A stretch of DNA of 64,000 bases. Origin: Lelliottia sp. JS-SCA-14. GTDB taxonomy: Bacteria > Pseudomonadota > Gammaproteobacteria > Enterobacterales > Enterobacteriaceae. The DNA lies in the NCBI RefSeq assembly GCF_035593345.1, contig NZ_CP141606.1, forward strand, positions 3,286,001 to 3,350,000, read 5' to 3'. Position 1 is the first letter of the stretch, and every line of letters begins with the position of its first letter. Positions 9,027-18,343 of the stretch are shown piece after piece. The notes beneath the pieces are model-generated. The model saw only the letters and a list, made by a program, of their open reading frames with translations, had not been told where the DNA came from and did not search any database. The position numbers were made by a program, and so were the translations under genes.

Positions 9027-10693
9027 AGATGGCTCACCTGGGCGAGGAGGTTTTGCAGCTTCTGCGCGCCGTCGGAATCGTTGACCACCAGCTCAATCAG
9101 CGTGGCGCCCGGCTGTTTCCAGGCGCGGCTCATGGCCTCATCCAGCTCAGCCCAGCTTTGCGGGCGGCGGTATTTGAGGCTAAACATCGCCGCGGCGTGC
9201 TCGAACTGCACGTTTTGCGGCATGAGATAGAATCGCTCGCGCTCGCTTTGCGGCGTCGGCAGCAGGGAGAAAATCTGCCCGCCGTTATTGTTCACCACAA
9301 TCAGCACGAACGGTGCGGAGACCTGGCGCAGCAATGCCAGCGCGTTGAGGTCATACAGGGCCGATAAATCCCCGACAATCGCCAGCGTCGATTTTGCGCT
9401 CGCGCGCTGCACGCCCGCCGCGGTGGAGATCAAACCGTCGATGCCGCTTGCGCCACGGTTGCTGTAGACCGGGTAACCGGCAGGCAGTTTTGCCAGGGCA
9501 TCAATCAGACGCACCACCAGACTGTTGCCGACAAACAGCTGGCCCTGCTCCGGCAGATACTGACGGATGCGGTGCGCCAGCTCGGCCTCGCCAAAACCTT
9601 CGCACTGCTGCGAGGTTAACTCCCAGGCCTGGCGCGACAGCGTCGGGATATCCATCGCCCACGGCTGACGTTTTTCTGCCGGATGGGCATCCAGCCAGTC
9701 ATCGATGTTACTGACCAGACGACGTCCGCGATGGTGCGCCGGATCCAGCCGTCCTTCCAGCGGGTCCACCAGCCAGTACTCTTCCGGCTCGCAGGTGGTT
9801 TGCCATTGCAATACGCGCTTACCCGTGAGGCTCGATCCCAGCTGGACCACGATTTGTGCCTGCGACAGTTCTGTCACGGCTTTGGCGTTACTCAGCCAGA
9901 GGTCCGCGCAGGGCAGCGGCTGTCCGGTTTGCGAAAGCACGTCGCCAATCAGCGGCCAGCCGAGGGTTTGCGCCCACTCCGCCACCCGTTTGCCCTCGGC
10001 GGCGGTCATGCGGCCGGCAAGGACCACGCCGCGCTTTTGTCGCCAGAAGAACCAGTCGCGCTGTTTTGCGCTGTCGAGATGGGTCTGGGCGCGCAGCCAG
10101 GGTTTGTCGCTGCGCCACCAGTTGCCGAGGGTTTGCTGCCACTCCACGCCGGTGTCGTCCATTTCACCATACAGCGGTTCGGCGAACGGGCAGTTGATGT
10201 GCAGCGCACCGCTGTGCAGCGATCCCAGCGCATGATCAATCGTCGAGACCAGCCAGCTGGCGGGGATATCTTGTGTCGGACGCGGAAGCGCGATGGACTG
10301 GGACGGATGAGAGGCAAAAATGCCCGGCTGACGGATCGCCTGGTTGGCGCCGCAGTCGATCAGTTCCGGCGGACGGTCGGCGGTGAGCAGAATCAGCTTT
10401 TCGCCCGTCAGCCCGGCTTCAATCAGGGCCGGATAGAGATTCGCGACCGCCGTACCGGACGTCACAATCACCGCCACGGGTGCCTGGCTGACTTTTGCCA
10501 GCCCAAGGGCCAGATGGCCAAGACCGCGCTCATCAAAATGGGTGTGATGAATAAACGCCCGGTTTTCTGCCGCCGCCAGCGTCAGCGGCGTAGAACGTGA
10601 GCCCGGCGCAATACACACATGCCTGACGCCATGGCGAGTCAGGGCTTCAAGGATCACCGCCGCCCAGCGTCGGTTAAAAGAACTTACTGACAT
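9023..10693 (-). CDS. menD: SEPHCHC synthase (menaquinone pathway, ThDP enzyme)
   Basis: The 556-residue product is a thiamine-diphosphate enzyme that joins 2-oxoglutarate and isochorismate, the committed step of menaquinone synthesis. The N-terminal Pyr domain contains [18 protein letters not shown], with the catalytic glutamate. The PP domain has the ThDP/Mg motif [12 protein letters not shown] followed by [11 protein letters not shown] chose the ATG at 10693 because it gives [10 protein letters not shown] and the E. coli length; an upstream TTG at 10711 is in frame but unnecessary. There are 88 bases to menF. Confidence 0.96.
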   Translation of the reverse strand: MSVSSFNRRWAAVILEALTRHGVRHVCIAPGSRSTPLTLAAAENRAFIHHTHFDERGLGHLALGLAKVSQAPVAVIVTSGTAVANLYPALIEAGLTGEKLILLTADRPPELIDCGANQAIRQPGIFASHPSQSIALPRPTQDIPASWLVSTIDHALGSLHSGALHINCPFAEPLYGEMDDTGVEWQQTLGNWWRSDKPWLRAQTHLDSAKQRDWFFWRQKRGVVLAGRMTAAEGKRVAEWAQTLGWPLIGDVLSQTGQPLPCADLWLSNAKAVTELSQAQIVVQLGSSLTGKRVLQWQTTCEPEEYWLVDPLEGRLDPAHHRGRRLVSNIDDWLDAHPAEKRQPWAMDIPTLSRQAWELTSQQCEGFGEAELAHRIRQYLPEQGQLFVGNSLVVRLIDALAKLPAGYPVYSNRGASGIDGLISTAAGVQRASAKSTLAIVGDLSALYDLNALALLRQVSAPFVLIVVNNNGGQIFSLLPTPQSERERFYLMPQNVQFEHAAAMFSLKYRRPQSWAELDEAMSRAWKQPGATLIELVVNDSDGAQKLQNLLAQVSHL

Positions 10694-10781
10694 GAAATTG
10701 TCCGGTATCAATATTGAGACACAGTATAAATAATAGAGAGTGATTGAATTTTGATATGAATCGGGATTGCGCGACTCAGTA

Positions 10782-12077
10782 TTAATCCATAAGGAGCAGT
10801 GTTCTCAGCCCTGCGGCTTTGTTCTCTATCTCCTGCCACTCCTCCTCGGGAACGGACCCACTGACAATCCCTGCCCCGGCGTAAAGCCTGACGGCTGAAT
10901 CACTGACGCGCGCGCTGCGAAGCGCCACGCAAAATTCACTTTGTGCCAGCGACAAATAGCCCGCCGAACCGGCGTACCATTCCCGGTCGAAGGGTTCAAA
11001 GGTCTGGATAAAGTCATGCGCTGACTGGCGTGGCAAACCAGCGACGGCGGCCGTCGGCTGTAACAGCTGCAAACACTGCTCGTCGTCGGCGTCATGTAAT
11101 TCGGTCCAGATACAGCGGCGCAGGTGTTGCACCTTGCGCAGCCGGACGATTTGCGCCGGGAGCACCTCCAGCGCCTGGGTATGGCGCTGCAACCGCTGGC
11201 AGATATCTTCCACCACCAGCATGTTTTCACGCTGGTTTTTGTCGTCCGCCAGCAGCCACTCGCCCAGACGTTGGGCCTGAGCGTCGTCGGGATGGCTGGC
11301 GACCGTACCGGCCAGCGCCTCGGTGCGCAGATGCGTGCCGCGCCGACGCCACAGGCGCTCCGGCGAGGAGCCCATAAACGCGCTGTGGGCGTCAAACACC
11401 ATGCAGAAATGGTAGCAGTTGAGATTCAGACGGCGGCTGGCGGCCATCAGGGCGATGGCGTTCACGCCGCGGTCGAAGTGCAGATCCGTCGCGCGGGCCA
11501 GCACCACTTTATCGAATGCACCGCGCTCGATGGTGTCGGTGGCCTGCGAAACCAGCCGCAGCCACTCCGGCTTTTCAGGCAGATGCGTTTCGCGCACTTT
11601 GTGCATCGCGAGCACGGTAATGGGTTTGCTCTGACTGAGCTGTTGCAGAAAGGCGCTGGCCTGTTGCGCGTCGTCCTGAAGCGAATGGTCGCTCGCCAGA
11701 TTCAGTCGCAGCGTCGCCACGCCGCCCAAACGCTGCCATAACAGACGCGGCAGGAACAGATGGCTCTTTTCAGGGCTAAAGGCGTTCAGCCCGCAAATAC
11801 GGGTATCGTCAGGAAGCGAATGGGTCTTGAGAAACTGGCGGGCGAGCGCGAGTGAGGAGAAGTGTTGCACCGCGCCGATGGCGGCGAGCTCTTCTTCGCC
11901 GTTACGCTGCTGCCAGTAAAACTGGGGATAAGATGCCTGAGCGCCCAGCCAGGCCAGGGGATCGAAGGCATCGTTTAACGGGAAAGCAATGTCGATATGG
12001 CGTACGCCGGGGGTAGCCGGAAAGTCTTGCGCCAGAAAGCTGCAAAGACGTTCCATCGCGACTGAAATCGAATGCAC
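10782..12077 (-). CDS. menF: Isochorismate synthase MenF
   Basis: The 431-residue product is a chorismate-binding enzyme that converts chorismate to isochorismate for menaquinone. The C-terminal domain shows the family signatures: [10 protein letters not shown] (general-base Lys region), [28 protein letters not shown] with the Mg-binding glutamate, and [10 protein letters not shown]. The length equals E. coli MenF. It is the first gene of the men operon; a perfect TATAAT lies 28-33 bases upstream of the ATG. Confidence 0.96.
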   Translation of the reverse strand: MHSISVAMERLCSFLAQDFPATPGVRHIDIAFPLNDAFDPLAWLGAQASYPQFYWQQRNGEEELAAIGAVQHFSSLALARQFLKTHSLPDDTRICGLNAFSPEKSHLFLPRLLWQRLGGVATLRLNLASDHSLQDDAQQASAFLQQLSQSKPITVLAMHKVRETHLPEKPEWLRLVSQATDTIERGAFDKVVLARATDLHFDRGVNAIALMAASRRLNLNCYHFCMVFDAHSAFMGSSPERLWRRRGTHLRTEALAGTVASHPDDAQAQRLGEWLLADDKNQRENMLVVEDICQRLQRHTQALEVLPAQIVRLRKVQHLRRCIWTELHDADDEQCLQLLQPTAAVAGLPRQSAHDFIQTFEPFDREWYAGSAGYLSLAQSEFCVALRSARVSDSAVRLYAGAGIVSGSVPEEEWQEIENKAAGLRTLLLMD

Positions 12078-12104
12078 GCTGACCTCTCCCTGTTAAAACC
12101 TCAC

Positions 12105-12110
12105 ATTATA
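12105..12110 (-). promoter_or_regulatory. Candidate -10 box of the menF promoter
   Basis: On the minus strand this reads TATAAT, a perfect sigma-70 -10 hexamer. It would start transcription around 12098, about 20 bases before the menF ATG. The -35 region at a 17-base spacing is poor. A 7-bp inverted repeat (12113-12119 with 12133-12139) sits immediately upstream and could end elaB transcripts or bind a regulator. Confidence 0.4.
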
Positions 12111-12173
12111 CGGGGTACTTAGCCGAAAAAGCAGTACCCACGTTTAGGGAGGGGTCACCGTTTGTGCGCAGAA

Positions 12174-12479
12174 TCAGCGGCGAGAGAGCAGAAGCCCCAG
12201 CACCAGTCCGACGGCCGCCCCTGCGCCAATGCCCTGCCACGGTTTTTCGTGCACGTAATCATCGGCGCGATAGACCGCTTTTTTGGCGCGATAATAGTAA
12301 TTATCGGACGCGTTGCTGACGCGGTGTTTCACCTCTTCCAGCGCCCGCTCAGCGCGCGCTTTCAGCTCAATGTACTTTTGGTCAGCCGGATCGCCCGATG
12401 AGCGCAGCACTTCTTCCAGCGTTTCGCTTAGCAGCGCCAGGTCGTCGTCGATACGGGAATCCCAGGATTGAAATGACAT
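12174..12479 (-). CDS. elaB: Tail-anchored inner-membrane/ribosome-associated protein ElaB
   Basis: The 101-residue product belongs to the DUF883/ElaB-YqjD family. A charged, helical N-terminal part (residues about 1-75) is followed by a single C-terminal membrane segment, GIGAGAAVGLVLGLLLSRR, consistent with tail anchoring. In E. coli, family members associate with ribosomes and are induced in stationary phase. The start at 12479 has a strong Shine-Dalgarno (GGAG, 7 bases upstream) and gives the E. coli length; the earlier in-frame ATG would only add MEKD. Confidence 0.94.
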   Translation of the reverse strand: MSFQSWDSRIDDDLALLSETLEEVLRSSGDPADQKYIELKARAERALEEVKHRVSNASDNYYYRAKKAVYRADDYVHEKPWQGIGAGAAVGLVLGLLLSRR

Positions 12480-12531
12480 ATCTTTCTCCATGTGAGTGCA
12501 TCAGTCCCTAACTATAGACAACGACAGCGAA

Positions 12532-12993
12532 TTACGCCTGTTTCGCTTCCCTTGCCATGCCAATGTGCGGAATGCCGTCTTCGTCATACACGTCCGTGAC
12601 CGGGGCAAAACCGAAATGGGCGTAGAAGGGTTGCAGATGCGCCTGTGCGCCGAGGTATAACGCCTTGTCTGGCCACTGTTTTTCGCAAGATTTCAGCGTT
12701 TGCTCCATCAGCGCATAGCCAAGTTTTTCCCCGCGCGCGTTACTGCTGATAATTACGCGGCCAATGACGACCGGTTCATAATCCTCTTCGCTTTTCAGAA
12801 TCCTCGCATACGCCACCAGTTCGTCATCTTTCCAGCCGAGGATGTGGCGGTTCTCGCCCACCAGGTCATCGCCGTCGATATCCTGGTACGGGCAGGTTTG
12901 TTCCACGACAAACACTTCGCAGCGCAGTTTGAGCAGCGCATAGAGGGCGGAAACGGTCAGTTCACTATGATGTAAATCTTGCCACTGGATCAT
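12532..12993 (-). CDS. elaA: GNAT-family acetyltransferase ElaA
   Basis: The 153-residue product is a compact GNAT-family protein. The acetyl-CoA-binding region is around VVIGRVIISSNARGEKLGYALME; before it stands the family-typical RCEVFVVEQTCPYQDIDGDD stretch. The substrate is unknown. The start at 12993 matches E. coli ElaA (153 aa); the upstream ATG at 13017 would add eight residues. It is divergent from rbn, with 71 bases between the two starts. Confidence 0.92.
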   Translation of the reverse strand: MIQWQDLHHSELTVSALYALLKLRCEVFVVEQTCPYQDIDGDDLVGENRHILGWKDDELVAYARILKSEEDYEPVVIGRVIISSNARGEKLGYALMEQTLKSCEKQWPDKALYLGAQAHLQPFYAHFGFAPVTDVYDEDGIPHIGMAREAKQA

Positions 12994-13064
12994 GTCAGGC
13001 TCCTTATTGGATTTCATCCCGTTATACTAAACACTTCTCGTGAGTCATAGAGTTTGATGATGTT

Positions 13065-13982
13065 ATGGAACTGATTTTTCTCGGTACGTCTGCCGGTGTG
13101 CCAACCCGATCACGAAACGTGACGGCAATATTGCTCGATTTGCAGCACCCGACGCACGCGGGCTTATGGCTTTTCGACTGTGGTGAAGGGACGCAGCATC
13201 AGCTGCTACGCACCACGTATCACCCCGGCAAGCTGGACAAAATTTTTATCACCCATCTGCACGGCGATCATCTGTTTGGCCTGCCAGGGCTGCTGTGCAG
13301 CCGCTCAATGGCCGGGAACGCTAACCCGCTGACGATTTACGGCCCGGCGGGGATTAAGGAGTTTGTCGAAACCACCCTGCGCCTGAGCGGATCCTGGACC
13401 GATTACCCGCTGGAGGTGGTTGAAATCACCGAGGGGGTGGTCTTTGAAGACCCACGCTATAGGGTGACGGCGCAGCCGCTGAATCATCCGGTGGAGTGCT
13501 ATGGCTATCGCGTGGATGAGCACGACAAGCCCGGTGCACTGGACGCTGCGGCGCTGATTGCCGACGGCATCAAACCGGGGCCACTGTTCCAGCAGCTGAA
13601 AAACGGCGAAACCCTGACCCTGGATGACGGGCGCGTGGTTAACGGTCAGGATTATCTCGCATCCCCCGTTCCCGGCAAAAAAGTGGCGATCTTTGGCGAT
13701 ACGGCGCCCTGCCCGCAGGCGCTACTTCTGGCACAGGACGTGGATCTGCTGGTTCATGAGGCCACGCTTGAAGCAGCAATGGAAGAGAAAGCCAACAGCC
13801 GTGGGCATAGTTCTACCCGTCAGGCGGCGGCCCTGGCGCGAGATGCAGGCGTGAAGAAACTGATCGTCACCCACGTCAGCTCCCGCTACGACGCCGAGGG
13901 CTGCGCGGCGCTGCTCGCGGAGTGCCGGGAGGTATTCGCAGAGTGCGAGCTGGCCCACGATTTCTGGCAGGTTTGCGTTTAG
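13065..13982 (+). CDS. rbn: Ribonuclease BN / RNase Z
   Basis: The 305-residue product is a metallo-beta-lactamase-fold, zinc-dependent nuclease that processes tRNA 3' ends. The RNase Z signatures are clear: [13 protein letters not shown] at the N-terminus, zinc-binding [13 protein letters not shown], the mid-protein [20 protein letters not shown], and HEATLE with HSSTRQAA and THVSSRY at the C-terminus. The length equals E. coli Rbn (ElaC). cheV begins 64 bases downstream. Confidence 0.96.
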   Translation: MELIFLGTSAGVPTRSRNVTAILLDLQHPTHAGLWLFDCGEGTQHQLLRTTYHPGKLDKIFITHLHGDHLFGLPGLLCSRSMAGNANPLTIYGPAGIKEFVETTLRLSGSWTDYPLEVVEITEGVVFEDPRYRVTAQPLNHPVECYGYRVDEHDKPGALDAAALIADGIKPGPLFQQLKNGETLTLDDGRVVNGQDYLASPVPGKKVAIFGDTAPCPQALLLAQDVDLLVHEATLEAAMEEKANSRGHSSTRQAAALARDAGVKKLIVTHVSSRYDAEGCAALLAECREVFAECELAHDFWQVCV

Positions 13983-13985
13983 CCC

Positions 13986-14012
13986 TTCACTTTTCCCTCA
14001 GCGTGCCGATAA
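13986..14012 (+). promoter_or_regulatory. Candidate sigma-28 (FliA) promoter of cheV
   Basis: GCCGATAA at 14005-14012 matches the flagellar class 3 -10 consensus exactly. At the canonical 11-base spacing upstream, 13986-13993 reads TTCACTTT, matching 5 of 8 positions of the sigma-28 -35 element. Transcription would begin some 30 bases before the cheV ATG. It fits cheV being a chemotaxis gene; the overlap with the rbn tail is small. Confidence 0.65.
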
Positions 14013-14046
14013 CGATTAAAAGGCAAGCATTTCATTTGAGGGCACC

Positions 14047-15051
14047 ATGGATAATTACCAACAAGATATTGATGACAGGGCGAATCTCACCCTGTCGAAC
14101 CGGTTTGAACTGTTACTGTTCCGTCTCGGGACCTCAATGAATGAGAACAAGTCTGAACTGTTTGGCATTAACGTTTTTAAGCTGCGTGAAATTGTGCCGA
14201 TGCCGGAATTCACTAAACCTGCGGGTATGAAATCCCCGCTGATGGGGATGGTGAATATCCGCGATCAGGTGATCCCGGTGATCGATCTGGCGGCAGTCGC
14301 AGGCTGTACCCCTACAACCGGTCTGAATATTCTGCTGATTACCGAGTATGCCCGCAGCGTGCAGGCGTTTGCCGTGGAGTCCGTGGACAATATTATGCGT
14401 CTGGACTGGAAGCAGGTGCATGCGGCGGAAACCGCCGTCAGCGGGCGCTACATTACCAGCATCGCCAGTCTGGATGAGGGCAGCGATTCGAACAATCTGG
14501 CGATGGTGTTGGACGTTGAGCAGGTCTTATATGACATCACGCCAGCGAACCACGAAATGCACGCCACGGATTTGAAAATCAGCAAGTTCAACATCAAGCC
14601 AGGTGCGGTGGCGATTGTGGCGGAAGACTCTAAAGTCGCTCGCTCGATGCTGGAAAAAGGGCTGGAGGCGATGAATATCCCGGCACAGCTGTTTATCACC
14701 GGCAAAACAGCCTGGGAAAAAATTGGCGAGCTGGCGGCGCAAGCTCAGGCAGAAGGCGTGCCGATTACCGATAAGATCGCGCTGGTGCTGACTGACCTCG
14801 AAATGCCAGAGATGGACGGATTTACGCTGACGCGCAAAATCAAGACCGATGAATTCCTCAAGCACATTCCGGTGGTGATCCACTCTTCCCTGTCCGGGAA
14901 CGCCAACGAAGACCATATCCGCAAGGTGAAGGCCGACGGGTATGTGGCGAAGTTTGAGATTAACGAGCTGTCATCGGTGATCGAGGAAGTGCTGGATCGT
15001 TCGATGAAGAAGATTGAAGGGCCGTTGATCAGTCGTAAACAGCTGGCGTAA
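14047..15051 (+). CDS. cheV: Chemotaxis coupling protein CheV
   Basis: The 334-residue product joins a CheW-like domain (about residues 15-170; LFGINVFKLREIVPMP, PLMGMVNIRDQVIPVIDL) to a C-terminal response-regulator receiver domain (about 195-320). The receiver keeps an acidic pair early (AEDSK), the phospho-acceptor Asp in LVLTDLEMPEMDGF, and the Lys in VAKFEINE. Such proteins couple chemoreceptors to CheA and are thought to buffer phosphoryl flow. E. coli K-12 lacks cheV; Salmonella has one at this same place, as I recall. A sigma-28-like promoter lies directly upstream. Confidence 0.95.
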   Translation: MDNYQQDIDDRANLTLSNRFELLLFRLGTSMNENKSELFGINVFKLREIVPMPEFTKPAGMKSPLMGMVNIRDQVIPVIDLAAVAGCTPTTGLNILLITEYARSVQAFAVESVDNIMRLDWKQVHAAETAVSGRYITSIASLDEGSDSNNLAMVLDVEQVLYDITPANHEMHATDLKISKFNIKPGAVAIVAEDSKVARSMLEKGLEAMNIPAQLFITGKTAWEKIGELAAQAQAEGVPITDKIALVLTDLEMPEMDGFTLTRKIKTDEFLKHIPVVIHSSLSGNANEDHIRKVKADGYVAKFEINELSSVIEEVLDRSMKKIEGPLISRKQLA

Positions 15052-15057
15052 GCCTTG

Positions 15058-15137
15058 TGCCGGGTGGCGGCTGCGCCTTACCCGGCCTACAGATCATGAC
15101 ATTTTTGTAGGCCGGGTAAGCGAAGCGCCACCCGGCA
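15058..15137. repeat. REP pair (BIME) between cheV and nuoN
   Basis: Two REP-type palindromes in opposite orientation: one starts TGCCGGGTGGCGGCTGCGCC, and its inverted partner runs from TGTAGGCCGGGTAAGCG to CCACCCGGCA. REP pairs of this form are typical of enterobacterial intergenic space and can stabilise 3' ends or bind gyrase and IHF. Here it lies between two converging genes, just before a bidirectional terminator. Confidence 0.85.
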
Positions 15138-15140
15138 ATA

Positions 15141-15166
15141 AAAAACCCGCCGAAGCGGGTTTTTTT
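15141..15166. terminator. Bidirectional terminator between cheV and nuoN
   Basis: A 10-bp stem (AAAAACCCGC with GCGGGTTTTT) has a 4-base CGAA loop and T-runs on both strands. It would end cheV transcripts going right and the nuo operon transcript going left. Confidence 0.85.
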
Positions 15167-15180
15167 ATGTCTGCCACCTG

Positions 15181-16638
15181 TTACATCAGCGGCATCGCAT
15201 GCTGCACCAGGGTGATCAGCGGCTGCGGGTAGATACCGAAGATCAGCACCAGCAGCGCGGAGATCAGCACCACAATACCGCCGGCGCTGTACTGCCAGTT
15301 GGTAGGCGCATCGCGGTTCAGCTGCTGCGGCGCGTTCAGGTACAGACTCACGGCGACACGCAGGTAGTAGTACAGACCGATGGCGGAACCGATAACCACC
15401 GCCGCGGTCAGCCACCACAGACCCGCCTGCACACCGACGGCCAGCACGTAGAACTTACCGATAAAGCCGAGCGTCATCGGGATACCCGCCAGAGACAGCA
15501 TCATCACGGTCATCACCGCGGACAGAATCGGACGGTGCCAGAACAGACCACGGTAGGAGTACAGTGAATCTGCATCCGGGCCACGGTACGGGCTGGACAT
15601 CAGACTCACCACGCCGAACGCGCCGAGGCTGCTGAACAGGTAACCGGCCAGGTAAACCCCGACGGTTTCCATCGACATCGAACCGCTCTGCAGCGCAATC
15701 AGCGCCACCAGCAGATAGCCCAGGTGAGAGATAGACGAGTAACCCAGCAGACGCTTGATGTTGGTCTGGCTGAGCGCCATCAGGTTACCGAAGATGATCG
15801 AGGCGAAGGCGATAATGCCCAGCACCACGCGCACCGCTTCGCTGTCGCCAACCGGCGCGTACAGGAACAGACGCATCACCACGCCGAAGATAGCGATTTT
15901 GCTCGCCGTCGCCAGGAAGGTGGAAACCGGAGCCGGAGCACCCTGATACACGTCTGGCGTCCACAGGTGGAACGGAACCAGAGAGAGTTTAAAGCCGAGG
16001 CCAACAATCATCATGCCCAGACCCGCCAGCAGCAGCGGTTCGTGCAGCATGTTGTCGCCGAGGCTCTTGCCGAGCGCCAGGAAAGAGAGGTTACCGGACT
16101 GCGCATACAGCAGCGCCATACCAAACAGCAGGAATGACGAGGCCGCAGCAGACAGGATCATGTACTTGATAGCAGCTTCCAGAGAACGCTTCTGACGGAA
16201 CGCATAACCAATCAGGCCGAACAGCGGGAGAGAGATCAACTCAATACCGAGGAACAGGGCCGCGAGATGGTTAGCGTTCGCCAGCAGGATCCCGCCGAGA
16301 GCGGCAATCAGAACCAGCAGGTAAAACTCTTCTTTGTTGTCGTTGTAGCCTTCAAGCCACGGGTAGGCAAAGGTACAGGTCGCGAGGCTCGCCAGCAGAA
16401 CCAGCCCGGTGTACAGCATCGCAAAACCGTCAACGCGCATCAGCGGGGTGACATCCATCGCGCCCGCCTGGCCAACAAACCAGAGGGAGACTAACGCAGC
16501 GTTCAGACCCAAAACCGACAGCGTGGCATTCAGGAAGTGATTGCGTCGCCACGCAATGGAGAGCATCACAACCACCACCGTCAATCCGACGATCAGCAGC
16601 GGTAGCAGCGCGATCAGTTGTTGTGGAGTTATTGTCAT
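15181..16638 (-). CDS. nuoN: NADH-quinone oxidoreductase subunit N
   Basis: The 485-residue polytopic membrane protein is one of three antiporter-like proton-pumping subunits of complex I. The conserved core is visible as [17 protein letters not shown] and in the lysine- and histidine-bearing helices around [20 protein letters not shown]. The length equals E. coli NuoN. It is the last gene of the nuo operon, 6 bases after nuoM. Confidence 0.97.
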   Translation of the reverse strand: MTITPQQLIALLPLLIVGLTVVVVMLSIAWRRNHFLNATLSVLGLNAALVSLWFVGQAGAMDVTPLMRVDGFAMLYTGLVLLASLATCTFAYPWLEGYNDNKEEFYLLVLIAALGGILLANANHLAALFLGIELISLPLFGLIGYAFRQKRSLEAAIKYMILSAAASSFLLFGMALLYAQSGNLSFLALGKSLGDNMLHEPLLLAGLGMMIVGLGFKLSLVPFHLWTPDVYQGAPAPVSTFLATASKIAIFGVVMRLFLYAPVGDSEAVRVVLGIIAFASIIFGNLMALSQTNIKRLLGYSSISHLGYLLVALIALQSGSMSMETVGVYLAGYLFSSLGAFGVVSLMSSPYRGPDADSLYSYRGLFWHRPILSAVMTVMMLSLAGIPMTLGFIGKFYVLAVGVQAGLWWLTAAVVIGSAIGLYYYLRVAVSLYLNAPQQLNRDAPTNWQYSAGGIVVLISALLVLIFGIYPQPLITLVQHAMPLM

Positions 16639-16644
16639 GGCGAA

Positions 16645-18174
16645 TTACAGCCTTGTATTAGAAGCAGAATTAACAAACCACTGCTGGATGTTACCCATCG
16701 CGGAATGCGAGGTATCCAGAATCGGCTGCGGATAGAAGCCCAGCAGCACCAGCAGTACGACCAGCAACAGAACGAGGAACAGTTCGCGCGGCGACATCCC
16801 CGGCAGCTCTTGCTCCGCGATTTGGCTCTTCGCTTTACCGAAGTAAGCGCGATGCAGCATCGCCAGCGAGTACACGGACGCGAAGACCAGGCCGAAAGTG
16901 GAGACCACGGTAATCACCGGAACCACTTTGAAGCTGCCGAACAGAATCATGAATTCGCCGACAAAGTTACCGGTGCCCGGCATCCCCAGCGTCGCGACTG
17001 CGAAGAACATCGACAGAGCTGGCAGCCACTTAATTTTGCTCCACAGACCGCCCATCATGCGCATGTCACGGGTATGCAGACGTTCGTAAAGCTGACCGCA
17101 GAGGATGAAGAGACCCGCCGCAGAAAGACCGTGAGCAATCATCTGAATCACCGCGCCCTGGTACGCCAGCTGGCTGCCGGTGTAGATGGCAATCAGCACG
17201 AAGCCCATGTGGGAAACGGAGGTGTACGCGATAAGACGTTTGATGTCGTACTGCGTGAATGCCATCCATGCGCCGTAGAAGATACCGATCACACCGAGCC
17301 ACATCGCAATAGGCGCGAACTCAGCGGAGGCGTTCGGGAACAGCGGCAGCGCAAAGCGCAGCAGACCGTAGGCCGCGGTTTTCAGCAAGATCCCCGCCAG
17401 GTCAACGGAACCTGCCGTTGGTGCCTGGGAGTGCGCGTCTGGCAGCCAGCCGTGCAGCGGAACCACCGGCATTTTCACCGCAAACGCGATGAAGAAGCCC
17501 AGCATCAGCAGGTATTCCACGCCGTGAGACATTGGCGTTTTCAGCAGCGCTTCGTAGTTGAAGGTCCAGACGCCGGTCGCGTTGTAGTGCACGAACACCA
17601 GGCCCAGGATCGCAATCAACATCACCAGACCACTCGCCTGGGTGTAGATGAAGAACTTGGTTGCCGCCGTGATACGCGTTTTACCGTCGGATGCCTTATG
17701 GCCCCACAGCGCGATCAGGAAGTACATCGGCACCAGCATCATTTCCCAGAAGAAGAAGAACAGGAACATGTCGATGGCAAGGAACACGCCGATCACGCCG
17801 CCCAGGATCCACATCAGGTTCAGGTGGAAGAATCCCTGGTATTTTTGAATCTCATTCCAGGAACACAGTACCGCCAGAACGCCAAGCAGGCCGGTCAGCA
17901 CCACCATCAGCAGCGACAGGCCGTCGAGCGCGAGGTGGATCGTGATACCAAAGCGCGGTATCCACGGCAGGATAAATTCAGACTGCCACTGCGGGATGCC
18001 CGCAGACTGGGTCAGTGAATAGCCGCCCTGCAACCAGAGTTGCAGACCAAGTGCAAGCGTCAATCCCATGGTGATCAGCGCAATCCAGCGCGGCATCTTC
18101 ACGCCAAAGCGTTCGGTCTGCCAGCACAGGAACCCACCAATGAAGGGAATTAATATTAGCCAGGGTAGTAACAT
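16645..18174 (-). CDS. nuoM: NADH-quinone oxidoreductase subunit M
   Basis: The 509-residue polytopic proton-pumping subunit of complex I resembles NuoL and NuoN. Conserved signatures include FFFWEMMLVPMYFLIALWG (with the key glutamate of helix 5), FAVKMPVVPLHGWLPDAHSQ (with the functional lysine) and YDIKRLIAYTSVSHMGFV. The length equals E. coli NuoM. The gap to nuoL upstream is 169 bases, the largest in the operon, and holds a REP pair. Confidence 0.97.
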   Translation of the reverse strand: MLLPWLILIPFIGGFLCWQTERFGVKMPRWIALITMGLTLALGLQLWLQGGYSLTQSAGIPQWQSEFILPWIPRFGITIHLALDGLSLLMVVLTGLLGVLAVLCSWNEIQKYQGFFHLNLMWILGGVIGVFLAIDMFLFFFFWEMMLVPMYFLIALWGHKASDGKTRITAATKFFIYTQASGLVMLIAILGLVFVHYNATGVWTFNYEALLKTPMSHGVEYLLMLGFFIAFAVKMPVVPLHGWLPDAHSQAPTAGSVDLAGILLKTAAYGLLRFALPLFPNASAEFAPIAMWLGVIGIFYGAWMAFTQYDIKRLIAYTSVSHMGFVLIAIYTGSQLAYQGAVIQMIAHGLSAAGLFILCGQLYERLHTRDMRMMGGLWSKIKWLPALSMFFAVATLGMPGTGNFVGEFMILFGSFKVVPVITVVSTFGLVFASVYSLAMLHRAYFGKAKSQIAEQELPGMSPRELFLVLLLVVLLVLLGFYPQPILDTSHSAMGNIQQWFVNSASNTRL

Positions 18175-18247
18175 GGCGATTTTTATTCCTTTTTAAGGCC
18201 CCAGCCGGGGCCGATGTTCAACGAATTCTCACGGAAAATTCAGTTCG

Positions 18248-18338
18248 GATGGGGTTTGTTGTGTCGGGTGGTGCTTACGCTTACCCGACCTACGGTTTTG
18301 TAGGCCCGGTAAGCAGCGCCACCGGGCGAAACCCCATC
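18248..18338. repeat. REP pair inside the nuo operon, framed by a 10-bp inverted repeat
   Basis: A REP pair (18262-18329) sits between nuoL and nuoM. It is framed by GATGGGGTTT at 18248-18257 and its perfect reverse complement AAACCCCATC at 18329-18338. The outer repeat would extend the fold into one long hairpin in the nuo transcript. Such structures within operons often mark an RNA-processing or stability boundary, so nuoM-nuoN could be expressed at a different level from upstream genes; that is inference. Confidence 0.8.
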
Positions 18339-18343
18339 TCAAA

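Noticed and set aside
10694..10711. Upstream TTG start for menD
   Set aside because: It would add six residues not found in the family; the ATG at 10693 gives the normal N-terminus.
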